Origin: Callaeas wilsoni
Taxonomy: Eukaryota > Chordata > Aves > Passeriformes > Callaeidae
Length of the DNA stretch: 64,000 nucleotides
Assembly: GCA_013398955.1 (NCBI GenBank)
Contig: VWPU01009679.1
Coordinates: forward strand, 1 to 64,000
Reading direction: 5' to 3'
Program-made: the position numbers and the translations under genes
Notes under the pieces: generated by a model
Seen by the model: the letters and a program-made list of their open reading frames with translations, nothing else
The model's database searches: none
What the model was told of the DNA's origin: nothing
Part shown: piece by piece, positions 13,440 through 26,107 of the stretch
How positions within the stretch are numbered: the stretch's first letter is position 1
Layout: the number at the start of each line of letters is the position of its first letter

Positions 13440-13680
13440 GCTTTTTGTGGTTAATTACAATGTTTCCTCTAGAGTGTAACATAATACCAATTAATCAGCT
13501 AGTTCTTAACTTCTACAGAAGGAAACGTCACCTGTTATTATCTGTGCTGCTATCCCGCCACAATGTCAGCAGAACTAAATACAATTATACCACAAAAGCT
13601 ACATGCAAATAGTGTCTGCAGCTAAAACAAATGAAAGCCGAAATCTCAGACTCATCCCTGAAATCCTCCTTTGTTCACTC
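13440..13680. promoter_or_regulatory. Candidate enhancer-like motif cluster (unverified)
   Basis: Within 240 bp I see TTAATTA at 13451-13457, a second homeodomain-like AATTAATC at about 13490-13496, a perfect octamer ATGCAAAT at 13603-13610 (POU/OCT type) and a SOX-like CCTTTGTTC at 13668-13676. No repeat signature is present and low-complexity runs are few. Homeodomain, POU and SOX sites together are typical of vertebrate developmental enhancers, but AT-rich DNA produces such sites by chance. The call is inference. Confidence 0.25.
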
Positions 13681-14468
13681 TATTTTATATAAACAGCACA
13701 CCACTAAAATTATTAAAATTAAAACCAGGCGGTAAGGGATGTCCTAGCAACACACAGACTGACTGACGCAAGTTGTGGATGGAAAGTCATCTAAAAAAGC
13801 AGAATTTGAAGCTGATGCTATTTCAGGATTTACTGCCTTCTTCCATGATATCTAGATGTAAATTCTCTGGTTTATTTTTAGGTCATGCTTATTTGCAAAG
13901 CCAGGCTGATTATATTTGGCAGAAAAAAAATCATTAACAGGTGCAGATAGTAATCAATGTGATAGATTAAAATAATGTTTTTTAAATACATGAATGTGAA
14001 ATTTAAGAAATGTGTTAATAAAAAAAAAATGGAGACAAGATATTGGACATTAACAGCAAAGAAAGAAACAAAAAGTCACTGTGGGCATTTAGCATTTAAA
14101 AATATGAAAGACTCAATCCTATCAGCAGTGAAATATTCCCAGGTTAAAATTCTCTCCTCAATGTGGACTGGGTACAGAGATAGAAAATATTTTTATGTAG
14201 CTGGATGGCAGTGGGAAATAAGAAGTGAAATTCTGCCGCTGTTGTTACTTTTCTTCTTCCAGAGAGTAGTTTTCTCTAGGGTGCTGTTCAGCTCTTAGAA
14301 GTCACCACAAAAAATGGCAGTTTGAGTCAACAGATTTGTTCAATGACAAAATATGTTCTTAGCACTCTTTAGTTCTGTTAGCCCTGAAGCAATAACATGA
14401 CAGAGGGGGCAAAGAATGTACTAGTAACTTTTGTTAAGCATGAATAGTTTCTCCCTCCTCACCTCTCC
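13681..14468. other. Non-coding stretch, no gene seen
   Basis: The sequence is AT-rich and has a 107-codon plus-strand open frame at 13975-14298 with no recognisable domain. It runs through an A-rich stretch and is most likely a chance frame. Confidence 0.6.
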
Positions 14469-14517
14469 AAAAAAAAAACAAAACAAAACACCACCAAAAA
14501 AAAACCAACAAAAAAAT
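14469..14517 (+). repeat. A-rich low-complexity tract (AAAAC/CCA units)
   Basis: About 49 bases are almost entirely A with interspersed C, including CAAAACAAAACA. No element body upstream identifies it as a retrotransposon tail. Confidence 0.9.
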
Positions 14518-16597
14518 TGATTTTAAGACATAGCTGAAATACTACGGGGATTCCCAGGAACTTCTTCCGAATCCTAGGTATAGCTACTGCTGGCAATGTG
14601 TATCACAGTATGTATACAAGCAGTTTTATAGAATGTTTAATTATTTTAGAATACGGTTACGGTCTTTATCAGTCATCATATTTCATTTTCTTAATTATTT
14701 ATACCTAAGTAATATGTGGGCTTTTAAAAACCCTTTTTGGAAGATTAGCAGATACCCGTAACAGATAGACATTAACTCCTTGTTGTAACGTGTTCTTTTA
14801 TTTGTAGCTATAGTAAGGTTCAAAATTGCAATCTAGCTAATAAATTTTATTTAATATTCCCTAACATTAATTGTGGTACTACAGATATAAAGTCTGATAT
14901 TTCTGTGGTTGTGGACTGTTCATACCAGCTTTTCAAAGGTACCCCATTCTCCTCTCTGCTGCACAAGTCACAAAGAGAGATAAATCTCACATTCTGACAA
15001 CAGCTATCACTTCATTAGTAAGAAACACCTGTAGCAGCAGGAGCCACATACTCTTTAACTGGCTTGTTTTTGCACCTTTAAATTGCTTGTCATCATAAAG
15101 AAATGACAGCAGTTCAATGAGAGAAGAGTAAGGCAGCAAGAAGACTGAAGCCCATTCCCAGTGTTTAATTGCCATTTAAAAAAGCTAACAAGTGATTAAA
15201 AAGATAAATCAAAAGTTTGCAGAAAGACTAAAGCACCCAGTCAGTTTTACGGTTTCATTTGAGCTGCAAACACGTTATACATCCATTTACAAAACAATGA
15301 GCTCTTACAGTTTATGAAAGTTTAATCTCTTGGTTTATTGCTTTAATATATCTAACATTGGTAAGGTTTACTTTAGAATGAACTGTCTGACTATATGATG
15401 TTGATGTTATTTTTTACATTCAGTCTGCAAATGGAATGAATAACATAATAATTGTACTCATCTATGAAACAATTAAAGTAGGGGTAATTGCTGCTTCTCT
15501 CACATCTGCATGTAAAATAAAAGAATTAATATTTTATCATTTGGCAATGCTTCTTGTTAGCGCAATATTCTGAGATCAATTTTTTGTTTGGCCACAGGCA
15601 TTTGAGCAAATGCTGAAAAAGTTATGCAGAACCAAAAAATTGCTGGTAAGCTTGTGCTTGAGGAATGTATCATCTTAGGCTCACATGTCTGGTAAAGCTT
15701 TGGTCAAATAACATTGACAACAAAAAAAAACTCGCAACACAAACCAAAGAACCCCAACCATATTTCTTAAAATAATAACCTCATAATTTCAGAAAATAAA
15801 CAAACAATTGAACAACTGGGGATTTGATGATAAACTTCTGCCCCTCAAATGATGTTTATCCTAGACTGAACTACAAAATGACAAAAATTCATTATGATAA
15901 GAAGTAATTGTAGGAGTTGTTATTAACGAGGATTTCAAACACAGGTTTGAAAAGTTCAGAAAACAAACTGTGTATGTGCTTTCACTGTTGTAAATTATCC
16001 TACCATTTCTGAGGGAAACCAAAAACCATCCTGAAAACTATTCCTTTTTCTTTCCTACCTTGTCTAAGAACATATTGATCTTGGCACTTGAATTGATTTT
16101 TATTTTATTTTTTATCCACTGTTTCAGGAAATTGCTAATGACATGCTTTTAAATTCCTGTGTGTGTTTTAATGATGCGATGTGGGAGACTTTCTCTTGTG
16201 CACCTTGGGGATTGGCTTGGGGGCAAAAGGATATTCCGAAGATCAGAGAAGGGAAAAAGGAAGATGCTGGTCCTCTGAAGTGCCAGAGCTGCTTCCTACC
16301 TTTCAAAGCTGTCAGGTCTTTTACTCATTTGCTGTTCCATTCTGCTTCGCATTTGCACATCAAGTTCTGCAACCCGAATTTCGTTATCTTTAATATATGC
16401 ACTACAAGGTCAGCAGTATGAGCCAAAGCCTCCATGGTTTCTCCAATTCGCCATGTGGACACAAAACAACCATTGCAGATCTCTGGCAAGATTTATTCTC
16501 CATATAACTACCAAGATGGTTTCACTTCACCATTTATCTTACTGAAATATTGGAATTATTACATGGGGTTTTTGGACTAAGGGCCACCTCAGCATAG
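14518..16597. other. AT-rich non-coding stretch, no gene seen
   Basis: I see only short frames and A/T runs. A pair of overlapping plus-strand frames near 16.14-16.42 kb has no recognisable motif. Confidence 0.65.
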
Positions 16598-16675
16598 AGA
16601 ATCACAGAATCACAGAATGGATGGGTTGTAAGAGACCTTAGAGATCATCTAGTTCCAAACCCCTTGCCATGGGGG
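16598..16675 (-). mobile_element. CR1 non-LTR retrotransposon, 3'-terminal fragment
   Basis: Read on the plus strand, the fragment opens with tandem AATCACAG-type octamers (16600-16618). The conserved CR1 tail follows: a GGTTG(T)AAGAGACCTTAGAGATCATCTAG-like block, then CCAAACCCCTTGCCATGG. This is the reverse complement of the CR1 3' end, so the element is inserted on the minus strand. Only about 78 bp remain, an extreme 5' truncation typical of CR1 copies made by target-primed reverse transcription. There is no coding content and it is presumed inactive. Confidence 0.93.
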
Positions 16676-16806
16676 ATCATATACTATTAATTTTGAGTAA
16701 AGCATACAGGGTTTTTCCCACGAGAGTTTGCTAAAAATGTTCATAATGCAAGATGCACATAAACAAAAGGAGAAATAAAAGCATTTAGAAAATAAAATGC
16801 AATTTT

Positions 16807-16838
16807 TATAAATTATAAGAATTATAAATTATAGGAAT
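16807..16838 (+). repeat. Tandem duplication of a 16-bp AT-rich unit
   Basis: Units at 16807-16822 and 16823-16838 differ only by A to G near the end (TATAAATTATAAGAAT versus TATAAATTATAGGAAT). This is a slippage-type duplication about 130 bp beyond a CR1 fragment. Confidence 0.9.
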
Positions 16839-18120
16839 AATATCATTCACACAGTCCTTTTGGAGCTGGAAGTCTGGAACTTTAAGGAAAGATTGTACCC
16901 ATGATTATCCAAACCACTGAAGTTCACCATCAGTTAGGAAGAATTATGATTAGTTTTTTTACTAAGCATGTGACTGACCCTTTCCACACAGACAAAATAG
17001 CCTCCACAATATATGTGACACAAACAAACAAATAAAAACCAGGAACCCAGGAACTGAGGAAAAGGCCCAAATCAACCTGAACTATGCAGAATCACAGAAT
17101 CAAAGCAGTTGATTCTTTCTCATTTCCCACTCAACATGACTCCTAACATATAACTTACCCCAGGAAAGTCAGTGGTACAAGACTATGTGGCTCTAAAACT
17201 TTGGGGAAAACAGGTAATATCCTACTGATCACCCTAACACTATTATATATCTTCCACGCTATGCTCTCATGCATGGATGTTTATGCGTGTGCTAAAGACA
17301 TAACTTTTAAAGTTAGTATTATTCCTTTTTACACACACTAATGTACTTAACCACAGCAATCATTAGTAAGTGAGCTTAAAAATACAGAACGGTGCATCAA
17401 TCAGAATATTTCTTGATATTTTTCAAAAAACCTCAGAAATTAATAAATCTATGACTATTCAAAATAGACATGATTACAAACTCATTGACATCTTTTAAGA
17501 CTACTGTTACCTGAGATCCACAGTTGTAAACTTTAAGTGCAAACCTGCTCATGACAAAATAAAAGTAACGGTAAAAATCTTGACTTTAACTGACCAACCT
17601 GAAGTAAGATGCACTCTAGGCCTCTCCTAACTGTATAGAAAACAAAATTTCAAAATTAATTCCTTTCCATAGAAATGCCTAAATGGCAAGAAAATGCTTA
17701 TTTTCACAAATACATCATCAGAATTTTTGACTGATTATTTCTAGATTGCCATTTTTCTTCATTCATCATCATCAATAGTACTTTACATCTTTATAGACAG
17801 TGACTGAGTGTTAAATTTTCATTGAGTTCTTAACCTCGTATGACTCTCCTTTCTTTTTTTGTTCTGAATGTTTATTTCCCTGATACAGGACTTCTAAACT
17901 ATCTCTGGTGAAATACCTAATGAGACTGATAGAGAGTAGCATTTCCCTATGTGCTTCTATTATTGTTATAAAGAATCCAGGTTACAATGATCAGCTTGTA
18001 AACAAGAAAAAAACCCCTGATAAAATTAGTAGAGGTAAAAGCTAGTAAAAATATCTTTGTTTTACTGACAAAACTAGAAAAAAATGCCCAAACTTTCCTT
18101 TTCCTTCCCTTATTATGGTA
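16839..18120. other. AT-rich non-coding stretch, no gene seen
   Basis: No gene or transposon is recognised between the two CR1 fragments. Confidence 0.7.
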
Positions 18121-18370
18121 GAATTTACCCATAAAGAGGGCAGATTTAGGCGAGATATTAGGAAGAAACTGTTCACTGTGAGGGCGGTGAGGCACTGGAA
18201 TAGGTTGCTCAGAAAAGCTGTGGATGCCCCACGCCTGGAAGTGTTCAAGCGCAGGTTGGATGGGGCTTGGAACAACCTGGTCCAGTGGAAGCTGTCCCTG
18301 CACATTGCAAGGGGTTGGAATTAGATGATGTTTAAGGTCCCTTTCAACCCTACCTGTTCTATGATTCTGT
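18121..18370 (+). mobile_element. CR1 retrotransposon 3' fragment with the end of ORF2
   Basis: This is a 5'-truncated CR1 on the plus strand. The frame beginning at 18115 reads the C-terminal end of CR1 ORF2, including RRDIRKKLFTVRAVRHWNRL and EVFKRRLDGAWNNLV. This matches the same segment of the minus-strand copy at 26216-26398, which reads DIRKKFFTVKVMTHWNTLPR and EVFKARLDGGLSNLV followed by a stop. Here the stop TAG is CAG at 18283-18285, so the frame runs 13 codons into the 3' UTR. The UTR then shows the CR1 signature (GGGGTTGGAATTAGATGATG, TTTAAGGTCCCTTTCAACCC) and ends in TTCTATGATTCTGT at 18370. The start boundary is approximate. It is an inactive fragment. Confidence 0.95.
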
Positions 18371-21300
18371 ATTTAGCTAATGTACACTGTGCTGCACAGG
18401 GGAGAAATGTGCACGCATGCCCACTTTCACTGACAAGGTATAAAGGGTGGGTGAAGCTTGTGCTATTTCTGCATGGTTCAGTAAAGACATACTTGCTCTC
18501 TGATATGAAATTCCTATTTCCATTACTTTGTCACAATGCATGACCCAGGAGCACAGATAATGCAGTATTCATTTCAACAAGTCTGTGTGTATACTGCAAG
18601 GTAAAGAGTGAGTTTGGGAAAAGATCTGACTTGTGACTTTATTATTTAAAAGACTGGTTTCATGTCACCTAACTTGGCACGCTTTTAGTGCTGAGACCTG
18701 TATCCAAATCGGTCACAGGAGAGTCCCTATTTAGTTAGGGAGTTTAGGTAGCTCTTCTTAGAATGCAGATGGGGAATGCAATTTAGAGACATAGAAACCA
18801 CACCCTGAAGTGCCTATTTGTCTCAATTGACTATAAAATACCAAGAGTGAGCAGTGCAGATGTCCAAACGTACACAGTCATGTGAATCCCACTCAGTGTT
18901 TGCTCCTCCTATTTGAAAGCTAAGCTTGTGATTATCTGTCAAAGTCCTCAGCCCTTTTATTTACTTGAACGATCCATAATGCTCAGATGAAATGTGGTCT
19001 GATGTTAAGAGTCCAAGTTAAGTGTTCCCAAATTTTCCCTTCCGAGGGTGTTCAAGCATATTAGAAGCTGTTTTCAACTATGAGAGCTTCTGAAGCCTTT
19101 CTATAAAGGGAAAAAAAATAAAACCCAAAACAAACCCAAGCCAAAAAGTTAGCTCTGGCAGTTGTGTTTGTTCTTTTTACGGCATTACCATTGGGATTTT
19201 GATTCTGGAAGTCACACTTCCGGTCAATGTTTTTAAAAACTGACAGTCACAGTCTTGGTAATACATCTCAAGACGACAGGACACTGCAAATCCTGGGAGA
19301 TAGGAAAGGCAAGTAGGCATGTGCTAATTGGTTTAATTGACCAGCAAATCTACTTTTTTGACACGAACCATTCCCTGCAGGGAACAGAAACGATGTCTCT
19401 AACTTCAGGCTAACTATTAGTTTTTGGATTTTCCATGAAACACACCTTGTTGACCTGTAGCTGGAAAATATAGTAGGTGATAGTTCAGGAAACAAACTGT
19501 CAGGGAATTGTTGTGCTGGAGCTGCATTAAAATTAGGTGAAACTTCATGTACTGGAGTTACATTTGTGTGAACTGCTCTAGCAGTTGCTGATTTGATGGC
19601 TGATAGAGAGAAAAGAGTCCCAGTAGGCAGCAACGAGCTGGTGAATCGCAGCTGCCTCCTGATGTTCACTTGATTATAACCACAGCTTATGAATGTCATA
19701 ATTGTGCAGGGGTTATTTGCTAGTTAGGGAATCTGGTTTCCTACTAAAATAAGGACAGGCAGAAAGGTCAACTGAAAGGAATGTGCAATGAATGGATTTA
19801 ATATATTTTTGGTTGTCTTCTCAACAGTTTGGAAAGAAATATAATAAAAAATTAAAATTATCAACAAGGGATTCATTGATCATTTTCATGTGATCATTGG
19901 GATAAGCAAAAGAACAGAGAACCTGTCATAGCACAGGGTTCTAGAAGATTATGTCATGCTTAACCTAACATTATGAAGGTTGGGTCGGGGCCAGATATGA
20001 TTTCTCTCTAGCACATATGAGCATTAAACACCAGGGAGAAAACAGAGGTATTTAAGATAATGGATAAAACAGGCATAATAACAAAAGGCCATTAATACAG
20101 CTTGTCTATGAATTAGATTATTTCTATTAAACAGAATAGAGGGTTTCTGCACAAAATTTCCAGTAAAAGCAACTGGACAATAAAGTGGAAGAAGACAGGA
20201 AATTTGTCCTGTAGACATGGAAGACCTAAAGTATTTTGATTTACACTGAAAACTGATGAGTATTATCTACACAAAATATTCCATTACAAATGGCTAAAAA
20301 AAAATAAATTATCCTCACCCATTAATACAGTGATGACTGGAAAACACTGGCAACACCATATTATATACATAAAAGAAAGGCTATTTTGCTGTCTAGTTAC
20401 CTTTCCTTGATCTAGGAAAAGACAGTTATCCCTTAGTAGATATAATCAGATATTTTTACTCATTAAATTGTGATGGATGAAATATTTTGTCTATTTCTGT
20501 AAATATTTATAACTATTTTCAAGATAAATTATTTGCCTGTGACAACAAGAAATATGCATAGAATAAAATGAAGCCAATTCTCTAACTAAAATGGAGACAG
20601 TTTCCTAACCTATTACTTACGATGTTAACACAGACTTTGTTTAGACTGATAATTGTCCTTATTTTACATAACACATTTCACATATTTGGTTCACAGATAA
20701 ATTTACAAGAAAAAGCTCCACATTTTTGTAGGTATAACTGAGGCAAAATATATTTTAGAAAATTTACCATTTCATAAAATATTCTGTCCAAGTACCAACA
20801 AGTTTCTCAGTCAGGTTGCACTGCACATTGTCATATTTTTGTAATCTCTTTTGCATATGAGATTCCTGCTTTCCTGCCCTACAGTATTTACTTAAGCCAC
20901 TTTCTGACATAACTTAACATATGGATGGCATGCTCAAGTGGTCTCATCCATATCTTGTAGGTGACGTCGGGATCTTGCTTTCCCATCCATCCCAAAACAC
21001 CACTACCTGTAAGAGTTAAAACTTGTGATAATCTAGTAGATTCCAGAAGAAGGAAGCTTGTGTCTGTCTGGGGACACTATTACCTATATTTCAGGGGGGG
21101 ATCTACCTTAGATGTTTCAGTTGGGATCAGACATGTGCTTTCGATGCACATATCCACACATTCCTTCATATGGCAGGATGGTCCTGCCTGGACTGTGCAA
21201 CTAGAGTCCTTTGAAATAAGACCAAACCAGAAGATGTTCTCTGTGAGCATAACTAACCTGCTCCAGCTGGTAATGGGATCTCAGCCAAGAAAACAGCCTT

Positions 21301-21633
21301 TTACTTTTTTTTTTTAGCTATGTGACTGAGTTTGTGTATTTCAAGTACATTTTTGCTGGAAGATGTGAAGTTCCCACAGTATGCAAGAAAGAAAGAAACA
21401 AAGAAGTGGCAGTAGCAAAAATCATCATTTAGCTTCAGGAACTGTGAAAAACATATGTAATTAGGATTTTACAACAGTGTGATACCCTATGAGAAATCAA
21501 CAGCAATTGTGATGCAACATCTGGTTCTTCTAAAGACGTACATCCCAAAACAAAAGCTACTAAGAATTAAAGTGTAGACAGAATAGCAATGTACAGGAAG
21601 AAAAAGAGATATGTATTAGCTCCTGAATTCTAC
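18371..21633. other. AT-rich non-coding stretch; longest frame unrecognised
   Basis: No gene is supported. The minus strand has a 143-codon open frame at 19268-19699. I recognise no domain, signal or known family in it, and stop-free runs of this length are expected a few times in 64 kb of two-strand sequence. A 118-codon plus frame at 20961-21317 ends in a poly-T run and is equally unremarkable. Confidence 0.6.
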
Positions 21634-21667
21634 TTTTGTTTGTTTGTTTGTCTGTCTGCTTGTTTTT
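21634..21667 (+). repeat. (TTTG)n/(TCTG)n microsatellite
   Basis: About four TTTG units are followed by TCTG units and a T run. This is a simple repeat. Confidence 0.9.
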
Positions 21668-24600
21668 AGATTTGGTTGGGCTGTTTTTCTTCTATAGCAG
21701 AAAGTCAAAACTTAGCACAAGAAATGTCTAATCCTATGCAAATTTTCTCTTTTTAAAAATTATTTTTTAAGCTTGGTGATGCATGGTACAGATACATATT
21801 TATCATTACTAAGTGTCTCTGATGTACTATCATGAGAAGCCAAAAAGCCCGGATCTCTGACTGTGTGGCTAAAACCAGAAGCACTTAGGCAGCCCATGTA
21901 AGCAATGGTGGCTTAAAATTTAAGGAAATGGTGATGAGTAGTGATTTTGTCTCAGAAATAAGCTGTAAATATGGAAAGGCCTTTTATGATGAGATTCCAT
22001 ATGTTATTTCAATTACCATTGAGTCACTATCTTTGGAGAAGGTAGTGACTTGCTAGCATACATTATAAAAGTGAGTGAAATCACAGTACCCACAGAGGAA
22101 AAGGATGTTTCTGTACACTTCCAGAGCATGTATTGACCATAAAAGGTGACAACTCAACCCTTTAAGACATGTTGGTATGGAAATCCCATTATATGCAGCA
22201 TTTCATATTGACTATTACGACTATTTTTATTGCTGCCTGTGGCAAGCAAGTACTCCTGTCTCATTTTACATAACACCAGAGAAAAAGAGTATCAGGTGCT
22301 CATGTGGCCTCAGATGTAGGTGTCCAGTGCTGAAATCCTAGTTCTTACTTTGATTTTCTCTGCAGCTTAGCACACAACCTCCTGCAAGCAGAGACAAGTA
22401 GCGTCTGCCTGCATTCTGCTTCAGCAGTTGCCAAGGTGCTGAAGCACATTGACTTTTCCTAAAGATCCAACTGAGGGGCTATTTGTTGGCCCAGCAGAGT
22501 GAGATGTCTGCTTGCAAAAGATCTATACATAGCTTTATGCTTAGATCCTCATCAGCATAATGGGGCTAACCAGACTGCGTGCCTCAGAGAGGATTTGAAA
22601 GCTTTAACAACGTAGCCAACCAGTCTGTGAAGTACTTATGTATTATAGAGACACAAATCATAAAATATATTTCAGGAAGTTAAAAGTTAAGCACTATACA
22701 AACATTTACTATCGTCAAGCTTTAATATTTTTAATATAGCTTGGGGAAGGAACAGCAAACAAATCTGGGCCTTGGAATAAAATGCAGCACCACTGCTTAT
22801 GTGTTTCTTCTGTTGTAAAATCTAACAGAATTGGATTAAACATTATCATTTGCTCTTTAATCTTGGTTTTACAAGGTATTGGTTCCTTGACCTGATTTTA
22901 AAGGATTTAAAACTCAAACCTGTTATCTTAATACTAATTCTAAACTTCAAAGCTTTGAAGGAGGAAGAGAAAATAAGATCTGCTGCATAGTTGTTGCGAT
23001 TAGAATTCTCAGTGAGTATTCATTCCTGTCATGTTCAGAAAGACCTGTATGGCTACATGCTGGGAAACATGACACGCTGTTTGTGTAATTGAAAACTGAG
23101 AATTGAACAGATAACTAGGAACTTTGGCTGTTCTGCCTGAAATTAGATGTGTACAACAATAATAACAGACAGATCTAAGGTTCAGGGTAGAAAAAAGAAA
23201 GAATAACAGAATAGTTAGCCCAATATTTTTCTGAAATGCTGCTTAAAATTATTATGGGGAAATAACAACCCTGCCCTGATAGTAATCTTCTTTTCCATCT
23301 TACTCTTACTCAGTAACTAGAAGCTAAAAGTAGTTATTTAGGACTTCTGCTCTTATTAAAAGGGGTTAACTGTACTCCAAGGTGGGGGAGAATTGTTAGC
23401 ATTAGCACCAAAAAACTACACTGACATGGGCTTCCTTCAAGAGCCTTTTTATTTATTTAAAATGCAGGAGCTTTTGCAAGAACCACAGGGCTCAAAAAGC
23501 ACCAAAAATCACTTTGCTTACAGAGCTAGTTGTCTTTATCCAGTCACCATCTCCACCAGAAAACTTCTTTTTCAGTTTTTAATTTGGACTGTGTTAGAGA
23601 TGTTTCTCTGCAACTTCTAGTGCCATGTATCCTGAGTGAATCTCTTTTAAAATAGTTAATTTTCCCAAGTTAATGTCACTGTCCTGTGAGGATTTCTCAA
23701 ACCCTCTGAAAAGCATCATATTGCAAGCAGCTCTGGGAAGCATAAAATGGGCATTCCTATTTCCACTACAAAGTCTGAGCTGGTAACTAATCCCAGGCAC
23801 ATTCCCTGTTATGTACAACTCCAACACTAACTCTTGGCACAATAATCATTCCCCCTTCTGACTTAGGAGCATACATACTGGATAAGGACCTATCCCAGGT
23901 TTTCAGTAAAATATTCTTAAAATATCACTGAGCTGAAAGAACTTGTGAAGCTTTAAGGGGTGAGCTAAGGAGCGTAGCTGCAGAGCCATCACAAAGAACC
24001 CCTGAAGGGGGTTGTCACTATTATCTATCCTTAGCAACAATCGCATTGCTTTCAGTGAGGGATCAGGTTAGTCATGGAAAAGGTAAGTGCTTCTCTGGGG
24101 CCTGCTGGCCAGCAATTGATGTGAAAAACTGAAAACCATGCTAGCAGCAGCAAAGAACAGCATGCTTCCTCTCTGGGCATGGTGGTGGGTGGCAGAAGGC
24201 AGCAAGAGCTGGCTTTTCACATGGATATTGCCTAAGAAAACTAGTCACATTCCCATTTCAGCATCTGACTGGCTGCTTGTTCAAGTCCTCCAGTTACTAT
24301 GCAGAGGCATCAAGCCTTACCATGAAGGCTTTATATGAAGGATAAGAAAAATAAAAGGAGGGATAGAGGCAGACAGTGGGAGAGAAGACAGGAGAGAATT
24401 GAAAGTGCAATGTGGCATGTAAAAAGAAATCAACAAAAAGAAAACAAAGTTACAGGAAATTTAAAACCTAGAAACAAGGACCTGTAAAATATTAAAATAT
24501 TTCAAAATATGCACTAAATCCCTGACTAGCTGGATATTTTTAGTTATATAAAATTTCTTAGCTCTTTTAATCATAGTAAATCTATAGTGTGGTACAGGAA

Positions 24601-24846
24601 GAGGTAACGTGATTTGGCACAGATTCTTAAAGTGAGACTAGAAAAAGATTATGTGCTTCAGTAAGGGAAAAAAAGTAGTTGCTAGTCTGTTGGATATTGC
24701 TTCTTTATTTCATTTCTCAAAGAACATAGGTCTGGTGCTGAGATATCAGTTTTTCTATACCATAACCTCTGAACAATCTTCTATACTCTGCAAGGTGTTA
24801 TTTTACAGAAAGAAAATCAACATCCCTAAATAAAGAAATGTGATGG
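21668..24846. other. AT-rich non-coding stretch, no gene seen
   Basis: No gene, RNA or transposon is recognisable. A GC-richer patch lies around 23.95-24.33 kb with a 66-codon frame lacking any motif I know. Confidence 0.65.
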
Positions 24847-24995
24847 AAAACACCAACAAAAACCCCCAAACCATAATAACACACCAACAAAAAAATCCAT
24901 AAACAAAAAAAAAAAAAAACCAAACAAAACAAAAAAAAACAAAAAAAAAAAACAAAAAAAAAAAAAAAACCCAAACAAAACAAAACAAAACAAAG
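24847..24995 (+). repeat. Long A/C low-complexity tract
   Basis: About 150 bases consist almost wholly of A with scattered C (CAAAA, CCAAA and A15-A17 runs), ending in CAAAACAAAACAAAAC. It resembles an expanded poly(A) tail, but I could not identify an element body on its 5' side. The minus-strand phenylalanine-rich frames across it are artefacts. Confidence 0.93.
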
Positions 24996-26107
24996 CCCCC
25001 AGACCCCCAGCAGTTTAAGAGCTTGGTGTTAGAGTTGGCTTCATATCCAGAACACTTGTATTAAACATTTTCACATATTAAAAAGAAAGGATGATCCTAA
25101 CACTTCACTTAAAATAAAATGCTATTCACTGCACACTTCACCAGTATTAGAATATTTTCCTCAGTTTCTGAAAACCTACAGGCATGAAAGACTCTGAACT
25201 TCTAATTTTGTCAAAGTTCTGAAACTTAAGGCCTATTGTTTTAACAACTAATTTCCATGTATTTTGTGTAAACATGATTTCCCAAATGTCTTCAGTTTTT
25301 TATAATTTCATCTTTTATAATTTAATTTTTGAGCTTGTTCAGCAGTCAACAAAATATAATTTGCATTATGACTCTTCCCTCAAATTCCTGAAAGCTAACC
25401 TTTCCCTTTAAAAAAAAATCAATTTATATGTAAATTATCACATATCTTTCTATAGCCCTAAATATTTCTCTATGCAAACCTTTTCAGCACAGACCCTCAG
25501 TATACCTGAACTCACTGAGAGTGCATTAGTTTTGATAATTCCAGTTTTCTTCCTTTCACCAAGACTTCCTGAGTGAGGGAAACCAGCAAAATTACGAAGG
25601 CAAAAAAACCCCAAACAAACAACAAAACACTCCATCTTTTTCTTTAATGTAAATACTGCTGAAATATATGTACAGAAAGAAGTGAAATGGACACTAAGCC
25701 CCCAAAGTAGCTAATGATACTAGAATCCTATGAAATAGGAAGCACAAAAGGATTCCCAGTTGCACATCAAATCCCATATCAAATGCTGGATGACAATCAA
25801 ACTTGATAGCAAACCATCTAACCAAGTAACCCTGAAATGAGCTTCCACAGCAGTGCATTCAGAGATGCTCTCTTCTTTACTGTGAAGAAAAATGTTGATT
25901 TCTTTGATTGCAAATATTCAGACTCTACTTTCTAAGGATTTGAGAACTTACAGGGATAGAATCTTGAGCTGTGGTAAATCACTAAAAGTCCACTTCAATA
26001 TAAGATATAAGGTTAGATTTATATGTTTTCTTAAAAATATAACCTCCAATAAGAGTACAACATGTGCAAAAGTACAAAATAACAAAGTACATTACAAGGA
26101 ATGTAAT
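24996..26107. other. AT-rich non-coding stretch, no gene seen
   Basis: Nothing is recognisable apart from short A/C runs near 25600-25625. Confidence 0.7.

Noticed and set aside
17947..18305. 118- and 87-codon minus-strand frames
   Set aside because: Antisense readings of the plus-strand CR1 fragment.
16598..18370. Oppositely oriented CR1 ends as a functional inverted repeat
   Set aside because: Only about 70 bp of diverged terminal sequence is shared, 1.5 kb apart. Independent insertions explain it.
24798..24988. Phenylalanine-rich minus-strand frames
   Set aside because: Produced by the A/C low-complexity tract on the other strand.
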